Positions 46,850 to 55,109 of a stretch of DNA of 64,000 bases are shown in pieces. The position numbers and the translations under genes were made by a program. This DNA is from Natronosporangium hydrolyticum (GTDB lineage Bacteria; Actinomycetota; Actinomycetes; Mycobacteriales; Micromonosporaceae): positions 3,844,001 to 3,908,000 of the forward strand of contig NZ_CP070499.1 in the NCBI RefSeq assembly GCF_016925615.1, given 5' to 3'. Within the stretch, counting starts at the first letter, position 1. Each line of letters opens with the position of its first letter. The notes beneath the pieces were generated by a model that was given only the letters and a program-made list of their open reading frames with translations, did not search any database and had not been told where the DNA came from.

Positions 46850-48058
46850 TTAGAAACCCGCGTCCCGCAGAAAGTAGCTAATATCCTTCGCCTTCAAGGT
46901 TCTACCGATCCATGGAACCAGGCCCGCCCATAGCGACACTGCCTCATGCGACCACTGATCAATCAATTGATCCCGATGAGGTGTGCCATCGCCGCTGCCT
47001 TGTTGGCGGACATCGGCAAGAAACCGTAAAACTCGTCCGCCCAGACTTGATTTTAACCCTGTGTGCCGCTCCAGCAGCTTCCATCTACTCATACGACCGA
47101 ATCGTTCATCACCATTCCAAACTCTCTCGAGAATCGAAGGTAACGCCTGGGCAGTCAACGATCCCTTTGAGCGTGGAACACTGGCAGCAATCGTATTCTG
47201 GATACACCACCATGGGTGGGCAGATGGCTCCCATTCGTCGATATGTGCCCCAGCCATCGTCGCAATCGTGAGCCACTCGAGCGAAACGCGATCCGTAGAC
47301 GAAAGGTCGTTACCTAACATCAGGCTCTCACCGAGCTTAAGAGTACGGACTACTATCCAACCTCCCACCCGGTCCGCTTTTCTTGAGCTCCGCTCAGTTA
47401 CCAAGTATGGTTCGATTCCTCGAGAGAGGACCTCACAGATCGTCTCCGCTAGTATCCGACACCCCAACGTCAATCCATGCTCGGGATCCGCAATCACGGC
47501 CGTTGGCAGTAGCGTCCGGCCGGCGACCAGCCGCCGCGTATGACCGGAACGAGCTGAAAGACAAACTCTGTCCGATACGTGAGCCGCACTACCAGGTCTC
47601 GTGGAAACTGCAACTAAAGCCGATTCGCCCTCTAGAGTACGTGAGATGGGCGGGTTGAGAAGCCCGCGTGCACTGCTCCAGATGCTCTGGTCCAGGAGCC
47701 AAGGTTCGCGCTGAGCTGCCCGGGCCAGCTTTGTAGCATCAATCACAGCTCCGCCGCCTAGAGCAACACACAATGTGGGCCGACTAGCTCGGATACCATC
47801 AGCGATCCTTGAGGCCGACATCAAGGTTCCAAGATGGCCTATGGGAATCCGGTGTACGGTCGTTACCATTCCGGCCTGACTGAGCACCTCTTGCACTCGA
47901 CGAAGACTACTACCTATGATCGCGATGTGCTCGTCGGTGACAACGAGAACGTCGCCCGAGCGGCAAGCCGGAATATTACGAAGTTTCTCAGTAGCCCGCG
48001 CGCCAACGAAAATGTCGGGAGAATCCCGATGCAACGGCAGTTCGTCGAACTCTAACAT
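46850..48058 (-). CDS. Dehydroquinate-synthase / iron-containing alcohol dehydrogenase superfamily protein
   Basis: This 402-residue protein, beginning at ATG 48058, has the NAD-binding half of the superfamily, DVLVVTDEH then LCVALGGGAVIDATKLA (residues ~97-113). The C-terminal half is helical and has TICEVLSRGIEPYL and AHPWWCIQNT. The canonical D-x3-H metal pair appears as E205-x3-E209, so metal binding or chemistry may be altered. It is the third gene of a minus-strand cassette, 25 bases after the small membrane gene. Base composition is clearly lower in GC than its flanks. A peptide-modifying oxidoreductase is one possibility; an inositol/sugar enzyme or a degenerate protein are others. 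Confidence 0.7.
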   Translation of the reverse strand: MLEFDELPLHRDSPDIFVGARATEKLRNIPACRSGDVLVVTDEHIAIIGSSLRRVQEVLSQAGMVTTVHRIPIGHLGTLMSASRIADGIRASRPTLCVALGGGAVIDATKLARAAQREPWLLDQSIWSSARGLLNPPISRTLEGESALVAVSTRPGSAAHVSDRVCLSARSGHTRRLVAGRTLLPTAVIADPEHGLTLGCRILAETICEVLSRGIEPYLVTERSSRKADRVGGWIVVRTLKLGESLMLGNDLSSTDRVSLEWLTIATMAGAHIDEWEPSAHPWWCIQNTIAASVPRSKGSLTAQALPSILERVWNGDERFGRMSRWKLLERHTGLKSSLGGRVLRFLADVRQQGSGDGTPHRDQLIDQWSHEAVSLWAGLVPWIGRTLKAKDISYFLRDAGF

Positions 48059-48083
48059 TAGAAACTAACTCGCAATAAACATA

Positions 48084-48287
48084 CTAGTCGCGTGTCCGCC
48101 TACGATCGCGCGCAAGAAGCGCCGCGTGTACGACTCCACTGCTTATGAGTAAGACGCCGATGGCCAGCATGGTCGATCCCCATAGCAGGTGTCGAAGAGC
48201 GATCGTAGCCCCAGCCACGACTACGACAATGCCAGGAAGAATCATATAGAGTCTGCGCTTGTCGGCTCGCACATCTTCTCCCATCAT
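48084..48287 (-). CDS. Small two-helix membrane protein, candidate immunity or export factor
   Basis: ATG 48287 overlaps the stop of the upstream cysteine-rich gene (ATGA), so translation is coupled; the frame is also open to 48314. The 67 residues have a short charged N-terminus, two hydrophobic helices (LPGIVVVVAGATIAL and LAIGVLLISSGVVHAALL) and an Arg-rich tail. Small two-helix proteins beside bacteriocin genes often give immunity. That role is inference only. Confidence 0.6.
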   Translation of the reverse strand: MMGEDVRADKRRLYMILPGIVVVVAGATIALRHLLWGSTMLAIGVLLISSGVVHAALLARDRRRTRD

Positions 48288-49495
48288 GTGGAACAGCGCT
48301 GACAGCGGCGACATACGTCGCTGAACGAGCTACAGCAAGAAACCAGTGCACCTCCGCAGCTGGCGGCGACGCACAAAAGGCACTGCCACCAAAATGAACA
48401 AGGAAGGCACACTGCGCAACCCACAGAACTAAGAACGCAGTCTACACTCCACTCCCAATTGCAGTCACTACTAAGCCGACCAGGCCGGGGACCGCAGCAG
48501 GTGCAGCAGCCGCCACATGGATTCTCAGACAGCAATCCCAAGTCAGTGTTGGGTACGGGCGTAGGAACAGCACCATTTACACTTCTCGAAACAGTCCTCA
48601 GAACGGGACCGTTCGAAGCTTCGTGATCTACGTGTAGCCGGTGAACTTCGGTCCCAATCTCACTGATCTTTCGGGCTCGGTCGACGAGTACGCTTGTTCT
48701 GGTCGAGATAAGTACAGTACGCTGCTCGTACTGATGGAAGAAGATAATCGTCTCGCTGGTACCGTCGGCATGCTTCACTTCTTTGCCTGCAACCTCGAGC
48801 AGACCAGCAGCTGCACCTTCGCCGGTGTTCCCATCTGCAATCTTTAATGCTTCGCGGGAGATTGTCCCACTCGTTGCACCATTAGTTGTCGAACCTAGCG
48901 AATCTAGGTCGACGACGTTGCGAGTATCATCACCGTGTAAATGACTCATCGCGACTTCGATGAGCCGCTCGTCTGAAATATCACGTACGTCTTGTGGTGA
49001 AGCGGCGTTTTCTGGTCGGGCACTCGCGGCCGCAGCCGGCTGGGGTGTGCTGGCGAGGAGGCCGAGTCCAGCCACAGCCCCGAAGCCGACCCTGAAGAAT
49101 GCTCTGCGGGAAGTCAGTGGTCCAGCTTGCTTGCCGTCCAGCGCTTCGTTGCCAAGTACGCCAAGCAACCGCCAAGTCGCACGCGGCCCAATCCGCTGCG
49201 CCAACACGGGGGCGATACGCCACCCGACCCAGGCTTCCGCCTTGCCGCCACGGCTCCTGACTAGAGTGGGACCCCACGGCGCATCCCGACCGAGTGCCTG
49301 TTGGCGCCAACGTCTCATGTCTGGCGAGCTTAAGGGCATCACGGTCACGAGATGCCCCACCTCATGACTGACACTTTCCGCTAAGCCACTGCAACGAGCG
49401 CACGAGGCATCGAATCCTAAGTAAAAGTTAGCGTCCACTTTCGCCTGCCAATACAGGACGGGTCCATGTTGGTCTGTCGCTATCGGGCACGACAT
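48284..49495 (-). CDS. Cysteine-rich exported precursor: CxxC N-domain, internal Tat signal, 18-Cys C-terminal domain
   Basis: The 403-residue product has four parts. Residues 1-125 include FDASCARC, the CxxC layout of DCC/thiol-disulfide-oxidoreductase proteins. At 129-131 is SRRAFF followed by a hydrophobic stretch and AAAASA, a full twin-arginine signal. Residues ~160-324 form an ordinary soluble domain. Residues 325-403 hold 18 cysteines in 77 residues (CGGCCTCC, CLPCSFWWQC, CRRCQRCST) and end in Ser-Thr. The tail is compact and hydrophobic, unlike a zinc protein. The Tat-domain-Cys-rich order resembles the halocin C8 precursor (Tat signal, immunity domain, peptide). Alternative starts nearer the Tat motif are possible, but none has a clear ribosome site. 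Confidence 0.75.
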   Translation of the reverse strand: MSCPIATDQHGPVLYWQAKVDANFYLGFDASCARCSGLAESVSHEVGHLVTVMPLSSPDMRRWRQQALGRDAPWGPTLVRSRGGKAEAWVGWRIAPVLAQRIGPRATWRLLGVLGNEALDGKQAGPLTSRRAFFRVGFGAVAGLGLLASTPQPAAAASARPENAASPQDVRDISDERLIEVAMSHLHGDDTRNVVDLDSLGSTTNGATSGTISREALKIADGNTGEGAAAGLLEVAGKEVKHADGTSETIIFFHQYEQRTVLISTRTSVLVDRARKISEIGTEVHRLHVDHEASNGPVLRTVSRSVNGAVPTPVPNTDLGLLSENPCGGCCTCCGPRPGRLSSDCNWEWSVDCVLSSVGCAVCLPCSFWWQCLLCVAASCGGALVSCCSSFSDVCRRCQRCST

Positions 49496-49914
49496 CGTCG
49501 ATGGGGTGACGCTAACACCGCCCCGTGATCGTGGTCAATCAATTGAGCGGGGCCGGTTAGGTCGTCGTTGATGGGCGGGCTAACCTGGCTGGTGTGGACG
49601 GGCGGTGCGCTTGGGGGCAGGTGCGGACCAGCGATGGTCCTGGATTTGCTGTAGCCCTCGCGGGGCAGCCACGCAGTCACCATCACCATGGGACGCGGTG
49701 GGGGGCTGGGTTAGGCGCCGACGCCGGCGATCGAGAGGCCAGTGACGGCGGCGACCGCCGCTACGATGCTCCACACCACGGTGCCCGCGCCGATCCAGCC
49801 GAACGAGGCCCGGGCGCTGACTCCGAGGCCCACCGCCACCAGCGCCGACACCTGGGCGCCTAGGCCGATCGGACCGAGCCGGGAAAATGTGATGAAAGCG
49901 GGTGAAACTCGCCG
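49496..49914. other. Promoter region of the cassette and duplicated sequence
   Basis: The first ~100 bases are upstream of the cysteine-rich gene on the minus strand and contain a -35-like ttgacc and a -10-like ttagcg at about 17 bases, a tentative promoter. From about 49660 the sequence repeats that at 51255-51528. The remainder leads into the DsbA-like gene. Confidence 0.4.
49711..49883 (-). pseudogene. Truncated copy of the small-multidrug-export 3' end
   Basis: In the minus frame this reads ...QVSALVAVGLGVSARASF... to a stop at 49711, about 94% identical at the DNA level to the last ~57 codons of the gene at 51356-51841. No start or N-terminal part is present. Similarity extends a little past the stop. 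Confidence 0.85.
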
Positions 49915-50595
49915 ATGACAGAAACGTTCCCTCGGGCGAGCGGTGAATCGTCCCTGACGGTGGAGCTGTGGCTCGACATCAGCTGTCCATGGTGCTATCT
50001 AGGGCGGCACCGGCTGGCGACGGCGGTCGACGCCGCCAGCCCCGGCGGCGGGGTGGAGATCGTGCTGCGTTCGTTCGAGCTGAACCCGGGCATGTCGACC
50101 GAGCCGGTCGCGGTCACGGAGTATCTTGCGGCCAAGTTCGCCGGCACCGTCGAGCGCGCCGAGCAGATCGACGGCCAGGTCGCCGCCCTGGCTCGCGCCG
50201 AGGGTCTGCCGTACACGTCGGACCGGCAGCTCGCCAACTCCTTCGACGTGCATCGACTGCTCCACTTGGCGCGCGACTACGGCGTGGCCAACGAGGTGTT
50301 CTGGACGCTCCAAGGTGGCTACTTCGCCGGCGAGCTGAACCCGTTCGACCACGACGTGCTGGTCGGCGCGGCAGCGCACGCCGACGTGCCCGCCGCCGCC
50401 ACCGGCTCGATGCTTACCGGTGACGCGTACGCGGACTCCGTGCGAAAGGAGCTGGCCGCTGGCCGCGAGCTGGGCATCAGCGGGGTTCCCTTCACCGTGC
50501 TCGGCGGTGAGTACGCGGTCGCGGGCGCCCAGAGCGTCGACGTGTTCACCGAGGCGGTCCGTACCGCGCTGGCGCAGGCCACCGGCGAGGACTAG
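49915..50595 (+). CDS. DsbA/FrnE-family thiol-disulfide oxidoreductase
   Basis: This 226-residue protein has LDISCPWCYLGRHRL at the thioredoxin-fold active site (CPWC), an inserted helical domain, and the cis-Pro loop ISGVPFTVLGGEYAV. It has no signal peptide and should be cytosolic, like FrnE. These proteins act as disulfide isomerases or glutathione/mycothiol-linked oxidoreductases. It sits between the two copies of the repeat, next to the cysteine-rich cassette. Confidence 0.92.
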   Translation: MTETFPRASGESSLTVELWLDISCPWCYLGRHRLATAVDAASPGGGVEIVLRSFELNPGMSTEPVAVTEYLAAKFAGTVERAEQIDGQVAALARAEGLPYTSDRQLANSFDVHRLLHLARDYGVANEVFWTLQGGYFAGELNPFDHDVLVGAAAHADVPAAATGSMLTGDAYADSVRKELAAGRELGISGVPFTVLGGEYAVAGAQSVDVFTEAVRTALAQATGED

Positions 50596-51355
50596 CCCCG
50601 CGGGGCGCGCCGCCCCGCGCCGCCACGCACGTGGTGCTCTGGGTGGTGATCCACTCCGGCCGACCCGGCGGAGCTGAACGAACTCCGTGCCGCGGTGCTG
50701 AGCGTGGCTGGGTCGATAGCCAGCCATGAGACGGCCGCCCAATTGCCTGGATCCCGCTCTTGGGCCGTCCGCCGACGGAGGCGCAGGTGACAAGCGCTCG
50801 CCGGGGCACTGGCCGGCGGAACGACCCGGGCATAGTGGTGCATTATGCGACCGTGCCGGAGGGACACCGGACGGCGTACCGAGGGACTCCAGGGACGACG
50901 CTCTGCGCGGACGGTGATGGATGTGGCGCGTGCCAATACCTTCCGGGTGGGAGTCAGCGCACTCGCGAGGAGCCGCTTGCGGTGGCGGAAGAATGTGCCC
51001 GGTGGCCGGGGTACGGCGGAGGCGGGAGGTGACCCCGTTCCGATCGGCGAGCGGCGAACCCGCTTGAGTCGATCTTGCGGGAGACCGCGGAAGTCACCTC
51101 CCGCCGGTGCCGAGTTGGCTGAGCCCTCCTATGAGTCAGGGGTCGACAGGTGCTCCGGCGAAGTGCTGGCAAATCGGAGTCAGGCGTCGTCAGGTCGGGT
51201 TCTCACCTCCGCCATGACCTCCCCTTCCGAGATCAAGGTGATTGGCTGGTTGGCGGGGCAGCCACTCAGTCACCTTGATCATGGCGAGCGCGGCGGGGTG
51301 GGGTGCGGCGGGGTGGGCGGGTGGGGTGGGGCGCCGGTGGGGCGGGGTTGCTGGG
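50596..51355. other. Long intergenic region without a supported gene
   Basis: Several open frames occur on both strands, but none has a family motif or convincing ribosome site, and their composition is Arg/Gly-rich like frame shadows. It contains the palindrome at 51210-51286 and the duplicated sequence shared with 49660-49710. Confidence 0.5.
51210..51286. terminator. Nested inverted repeat between convergent genes
   Basis: The outer arms cgccatga (51210-51217) and tcatggcg (51279-51286) and inner arms gatcaaggtga (51231-51241) and tcaccttgatc (51270-51280) pair exactly, sharing two bases on the right. It lies between the DsbA-like gene and the convergent exporter gene. Confidence 0.5.
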
Positions 51356-51841
51356 TCAGGCACCGACGCCGGCGATCGAGAGGCCGGTGACGGCGGCGAC
51401 CGCCGCTACGATGCTCCAGACAACGGTGCCGGCGCCGATCCAGACGAACGAGGCTCGGGCGCTGACTCCGAGGCCCACCGCCACCAGCGCCGACACCTGG
51501 GTGCCGAGGCCGATCGGGCCGAGCGCCGCCAGGGCGGGCATCCCCCACCGCCGGAGTAGGCGCTCGATCCGTTCCCGGCGCCGCTGCCGATGGTGCGGCA
51601 CAGTCTCTCCCCGCTCCGCCCGCCGCCGGGCCCGCCGCGCCTGCCACCAGGTGCGGATCCGCTCGCCGTAGAAGGCGGCGACCCAGACGGTGAGCAGGTT
51701 GCCGGCGACGCCGACTAGCACCACGAGGATCGGGTTCAGTCCGGCGACGATGCCGATCGGGATCACCACGATCGCCTCGAGCCACGGGGCTGCGCCGCCG
51801 AGGAAGACGCCGAGCAGCAGAAGCACGTCCCCGCCGCTCAT
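51356..51841 (-). CDS. Small multidrug export family membrane protein
   Basis: This 161-residue protein has N-terminal helices (LLLLGVFLGGAAPWLEAIVV), a charged cytosolic loop rich in Arg (RRARRRAERGE), and C-terminal helices (ALVAVGLGVSARASF). It fits PF06695-type small multidrug export proteins. Substrate is unknown. Its 3' end has a truncated copy at 49711. Confidence 0.82.
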   Translation of the reverse strand: MSGGDVLLLLGVFLGGAAPWLEAIVVIPIGIVAGLNPILVVLVGVAGNLLTVWVAAFYGERIRTWWQARRARRRAERGETVPHHRQRRRERIERLLRRWGMPALAALGPIGLGTQVSALVAVGLGVSARASFVWIGAGTVVWSIVAAVAAVTGLSIAGVGA

Positions 51842-52033
51842 CCGGCCACTCTACCCAGCTCGATGACGTGATGGTGGGCGACGGGGCGGGGGTGGCGGGT
51901 GTGGCGACCAAGCCGGCGGCGAGGCTGGCGGGCCGGGTGGGCCTGCCAGGCGGGGCCCAGAATCTGGGTCTAGCCAGGGGCGTTACACGTCGGTAAACTA
52001 ACCGGCCAGCCAAGGTCAGCGGAGGGAGGCGTA

Positions 52034-52693
52034 GTGCGGTCCAATGGATTGAATCGATTCACTCTCGCCTTGATCGTCGACCATCTCGCACTGAGTCTGC
52101 TGTGGCTGGTCAGCTGCCTCGGCATCATTACCGCACCCGCCGGCACCCTGGCGCTCAGCCAGGTGGCGGCGCAACGCGCGGCCGGCGCCGACCCGGGCAC
52201 CGGCGGCGCCTTCCTCGCCGCGTTCCGCCGACACTTCGTCGGCAGCCTGGCCCTCGGCATCGGCTGGGCGGCGCTCGGCTGCCTACTGGTGCTCGACGTG
52301 TTCATCGCCGTCCAGATCGGCCCACCGACCGGCGACATCCTGCTCGTGGCGCTGCTCGCGCTGCTGCTCGGCTATGCCCTGATCACTGCCGCCCTGCCGG
52401 CGGCCGCCATCACCTTCGATACCACACCGCTGCGGCTGGTCCGACTCACAACCCTCACTGTCCTACTCGCTCCGGGTCGGGCGATACTCGGGCTGGGGAC
52501 GCTCGCCGCCGCCATCGGGGTGGTCTGGCTGATACCACTGAGCCTGGTGATCGTCCCCAGCGTTACCGCTGCGCTGCTCCACCGCCTCTACCGAGGCGCG
52601 CTCAACCGGTTCCCGGCCGGCACACGCAGGCCGGAAACCGCCCCAACCCGGGCGACTGCATTAGCAACCCCAGCAACCGCGGTTCGCCCGTGA
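52034..52693 (+). CDS. DUF624 (YesL-like) membrane protein of the rhamnose importer cluster
   Basis: GTG 52034 gives 219 residues with about five hydrophobic helices, in the YesL/DUF624 pattern (LSLLWLVSCLGIITAPAGTL). Such proteins are found next to carbohydrate ABC importers in Gram-positives. It is the first gene of the rhamnose transport operon, 35 bases before the binding protein. Confidence 0.78.
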   Translation: MRSNGLNRFTLALIVDHLALSLLWLVSCLGIITAPAGTLALSQVAAQRAAGADPGTGGAFLAAFRRHFVGSLALGIGWAALGCLLVLDVFIAVQIGPPTGDILLVALLALLLGYALITAALPAAAITFDTTPLRLVRLTTLTVLLAPGRAILGLGTLAAAIGVVWLIPLSLVIVPSVTAALLHRLYRGALNRFPAGTRRPETAPTRATALATPATAVRP

Positions 52694-52728
52694 ACCCCCA
52701 CGACACTCATCAAAGGAGACCCCCCACA

Positions 52729-54033
52729 ATGCGCAGAATCAGCCGACGCCGGCTTCTCGGCGGTGCAGTACTCCTCGGGGCCGGCGCCACCGGCCTCACC
52801 AGCCTCACCGCCTGCGGCAACGGCGGCGGCTCCGGCTCCGGTTCCGGCAGCAACCTTCGCTTCGCCTGGTGGGGTAACCCGGACCGGGACCGGCGTACCC
52901 AGGCCGCGGTCGACCAGTTCGTCGCCCGCGCCGACCGTGGTGTCGACACCGAGCCGAGCAACTGGGACGACTACTGGAGCCGGCTGGCCACCCAGATCTC
53001 CGGCGGCAACCCGCCCGACCTGATGCAGATGGATTACCAGTACATCGCCGAGTACGCCGGCCGGGGCGCCCTGTTGGAGCTCGACGACTACGTGCCCGAC
53101 CCGCTCGACCTCTCCGCGGTGCCGGAGGAGGCGGTCGAGAATGGCCGGATCGGCGGCACCCTCTACGGCATCACCATGGGCTACAACACCTTCGCGATGA
53201 TGAAGAACCTGCAGGTGATCCGGGACGCCGGGGTCGACGAGCCGGATCACACCCTCACCTGGAGCGAGTTCGCGGAGCTGTGCCGGGAGATCGGCAATAA
53301 CACCCCCAGCGGCGTGTTCGGCACCCAGAACGCCATGGGGTCGAAGGAGACCCTGGAGTGCTGGCTGCACCAGCGCGGCAAGGCGTTGTTCACCGCCGAC
53401 GGCCAGCTGGGCTACGACCCGGCGGACCTGGAGGAGTGGTTCGAGTTCTGGCAGGAGCTGGCGGAGACCGGGGGCGCGGTGGATATGGAGACCACCTCCG
53501 AGGCGCTGCCGGACCTCTCGGACTGGGAGGTGCCGTCGGGCCGGGGCGCGTTCAACTTCCACTGGTCCAACATCTACCCGGCCTTTGTCGACGTGAGCGC
53601 CGACGAGATCGGGATCGGGATGTACCCGCAGGGCGACGGCGCCGGAGCGCAGCCGGGGCAGTATTACAAGGCGTCGATGCTGCTGTCGATCCCCAGCGCG
53701 GCCGACGACCCGGACGCCGCCGCCGAGCTGTTGCAGGCGCTGGTGCTGGACGCCGAGATCGCCGCGGAGCTGGGCTTCGAACGGGGCGTCCCCTCCTCGG
53801 AGGAGGTCCGCGAGGTGCTTCGGCCGGACGCCAGCGACGAGGAGCTGGCTTCGCTGGAGTATGTCGAGTTCGTCGAGGACAAGGTCGGCGAGGTGCCGCC
53901 ACCACCACCGGAGGCGGCCGGTCGCCTCGACGACCAGCTGATCTTCTTCGCGGAGGAGGCCGGCTTCGGGCGGATGTCGATCCCGGACGCGGTCGACGCC
54001 TACTTCCAGGAAGCCACAAACATCCTCGGCTGA
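52729..54033 (+). CDS. CUT1-type extracellular sugar-binding lipoprotein
   Basis: ATG 52729 (aaggag upstream) gives 434 residues. MRRISRRRLLGGAV with the lipobox LTSLTACG marks a Tat-type lipoprotein, lipidated at the Cys. The body has the SBP_bac_1 fold. It delivers sugar to the permeases encoded next. Rhamnose or rhamnosyl oligosaccharide is inferred from the operon. Confidence 0.93.
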   Translation: MRRISRRRLLGGAVLLGAGATGLTSLTACGNGGGSGSGSGSNLRFAWWGNPDRDRRTQAAVDQFVARADRGVDTEPSNWDDYWSRLATQISGGNPPDLMQMDYQYIAEYAGRGALLELDDYVPDPLDLSAVPEEAVENGRIGGTLYGITMGYNTFAMMKNLQVIRDAGVDEPDHTLTWSEFAELCREIGNNTPSGVFGTQNAMGSKETLECWLHQRGKALFTADGQLGYDPADLEEWFEFWQELAETGGAVDMETTSEALPDLSDWEVPSGRGAFNFHWSNIYPAFVDVSADEIGIGMYPQGDGAGAQPGQYYKASMLLSIPSAADDPDAAAELLQALVLDAEIAAELGFERGVPSSEEVREVLRPDASDEELASLEYVEFVEDKVGEVPPPPPEAAGRLDDQLIFFAEEAGFGRMSIPDAVDAYFQEATNILG

Positions 54034-54074
54034 GCGACGCGCCCGGCAGTTCCTGAACGCGTGGAGGCAGACAC

Positions 54075-55109
54075 ATGGTGACCGCCACGCCGCCGCCGAC
54101 GACCTCCGCCACCGGTGCCGACTCCGGCACCGGTGGCGAGGCCGCCGACGCGGCGGCCCGAAGCCGGCGTGCGGCCAGCGCCCGGCGCCGCAGCAACCGT
54201 GCGGTGCTGCTGTTCCTGGCGCCCTGGTTCATTGGCCTATTTGGACTGACGCTCGGTCCGATCGTCGCGTCGCTCTACCTGTCGTTCACCGATTTCCAGT
54301 TGCTGCGCGGGATCGGGGAGGCCGAGTGGGTGGGGCTGGAGCACTACCAGAACCTCGCCGACGATCGTCACTACCGCAACGCGGTCCGAGTCACGCTGAT
54401 CTATGTGCTGGTCTCGGTGCCGCTGGCGACCCTGGCCGCCCTGCTGGTGGCGGTGATGCTGAGCGGTAAGCGGCGCGGCATCGGCCTCTACCGGTCGACC
54501 TACTATCTGCCCTCGCTGCTGGGCGGCAGCGTCGCGGTGGCCGTGTTGTGGCGGCAGATCTTCGGGTCGGACGGGCTGGTCAATCAGCTGCTGGCCGCCT
54601 CCCGGCTGGATCAGGTGCTGGAGTGGTTCGGCATCCCGGCCGGCACGGTCTGGATCTCCAATCCGGACTACGCCATCTACACCCTGATCGTGTTGAACAT
54701 CTGGCAGTTCGGCGCCCCCATGGTGATCTTCCTCGCCGGCATCAAGCAGATCCCGCAGGATCTGTTGGAGGCCGCGGAGGTGGACGGCGCCGGCCGGGTC
54801 GCCCGATTCTGGCGGGTCACGGTGCCGCTGCTCTCGCCGCTGATCTTCTTCAACCTGGTGCTGGGGACGATCAACGCGTTCAAGGCGTTCACCCCGGCGT
54901 ACATCATCAGCGGCGGGACCGGCGGGCCCTCCGACGGCACGCTCTTCTACACGCTGTATCTCTACCGGGTGGGCTTCGAATACTTCGACATGAGCCGGGC
55001 CTCGGCCATGGCCTGGGTGCTGCTGGCGGCGATCGCGCTGTTCACCGCCGGGATGTTCTTCACCGCCCGGTACTGGGTCTACTACGGGGATCAGGTGAAA
55101 GTCCGATGA
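54075..55109 (+). CDS. ABC sugar transporter permease (MalF/UgpA-like)
   Basis: This 344-residue protein has six membrane helices and the BPD_transp_1 EAA-loop EAAEVDGAGRVARFWRVTVP that contacts the ATPase. A Ser/Ala-rich cytosolic start precedes the first helix. Its stop overlaps the next gene's ATG. Confidence 0.95.
   Translation: MVTATPPPTTSATGADSGTGGEAADAAARSRRAASARRRSNRAVLLFLAPWFIGLFGLTLGPIVASLYLSFTDFQLLRGIGEAEWVGLEHYQNLADDRHYRNAVRVTLIYVLVSVPLATLAALLVAVMLSGKRRGIGLYRSTYYLPSLLGGSVAVAVLWRQIFGSDGLVNQLLAASRLDQVLEWFGIPAGTVWISNPDYAIYTLIVLNIWQFGAPMVIFLAGIKQIPQDLLEAAEVDGAGRVARFWRVTVPLLSPLIFFNLVLGTINAFKAFTPAYIISGGTGGPSDGTLFYTLYLYRVGFEYFDMSRASAMAWVLLAAIALFTAGMFFTARYWVYYGDQVKVR

Noticed and set aside
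49350-49380. HEVGH in the cysteine-rich precursor as a zinc protease site
   Set aside because: The surrounding residues fit a DCC-like thioredoxin-type fold better, and no third ligand is visible.
50845-51390. Plus-strand frame of 181 codons in the gap after the DsbA-like gene
   Set aside because: No ribosome site or family signature, and its end overlaps the convergent exporter gene and duplicated DNA.
51985-52020. Possible operator ttac...gtaa before the DUF624 gene
   Set aside because: Only four bases pair on each side; too weak to call without binding data.
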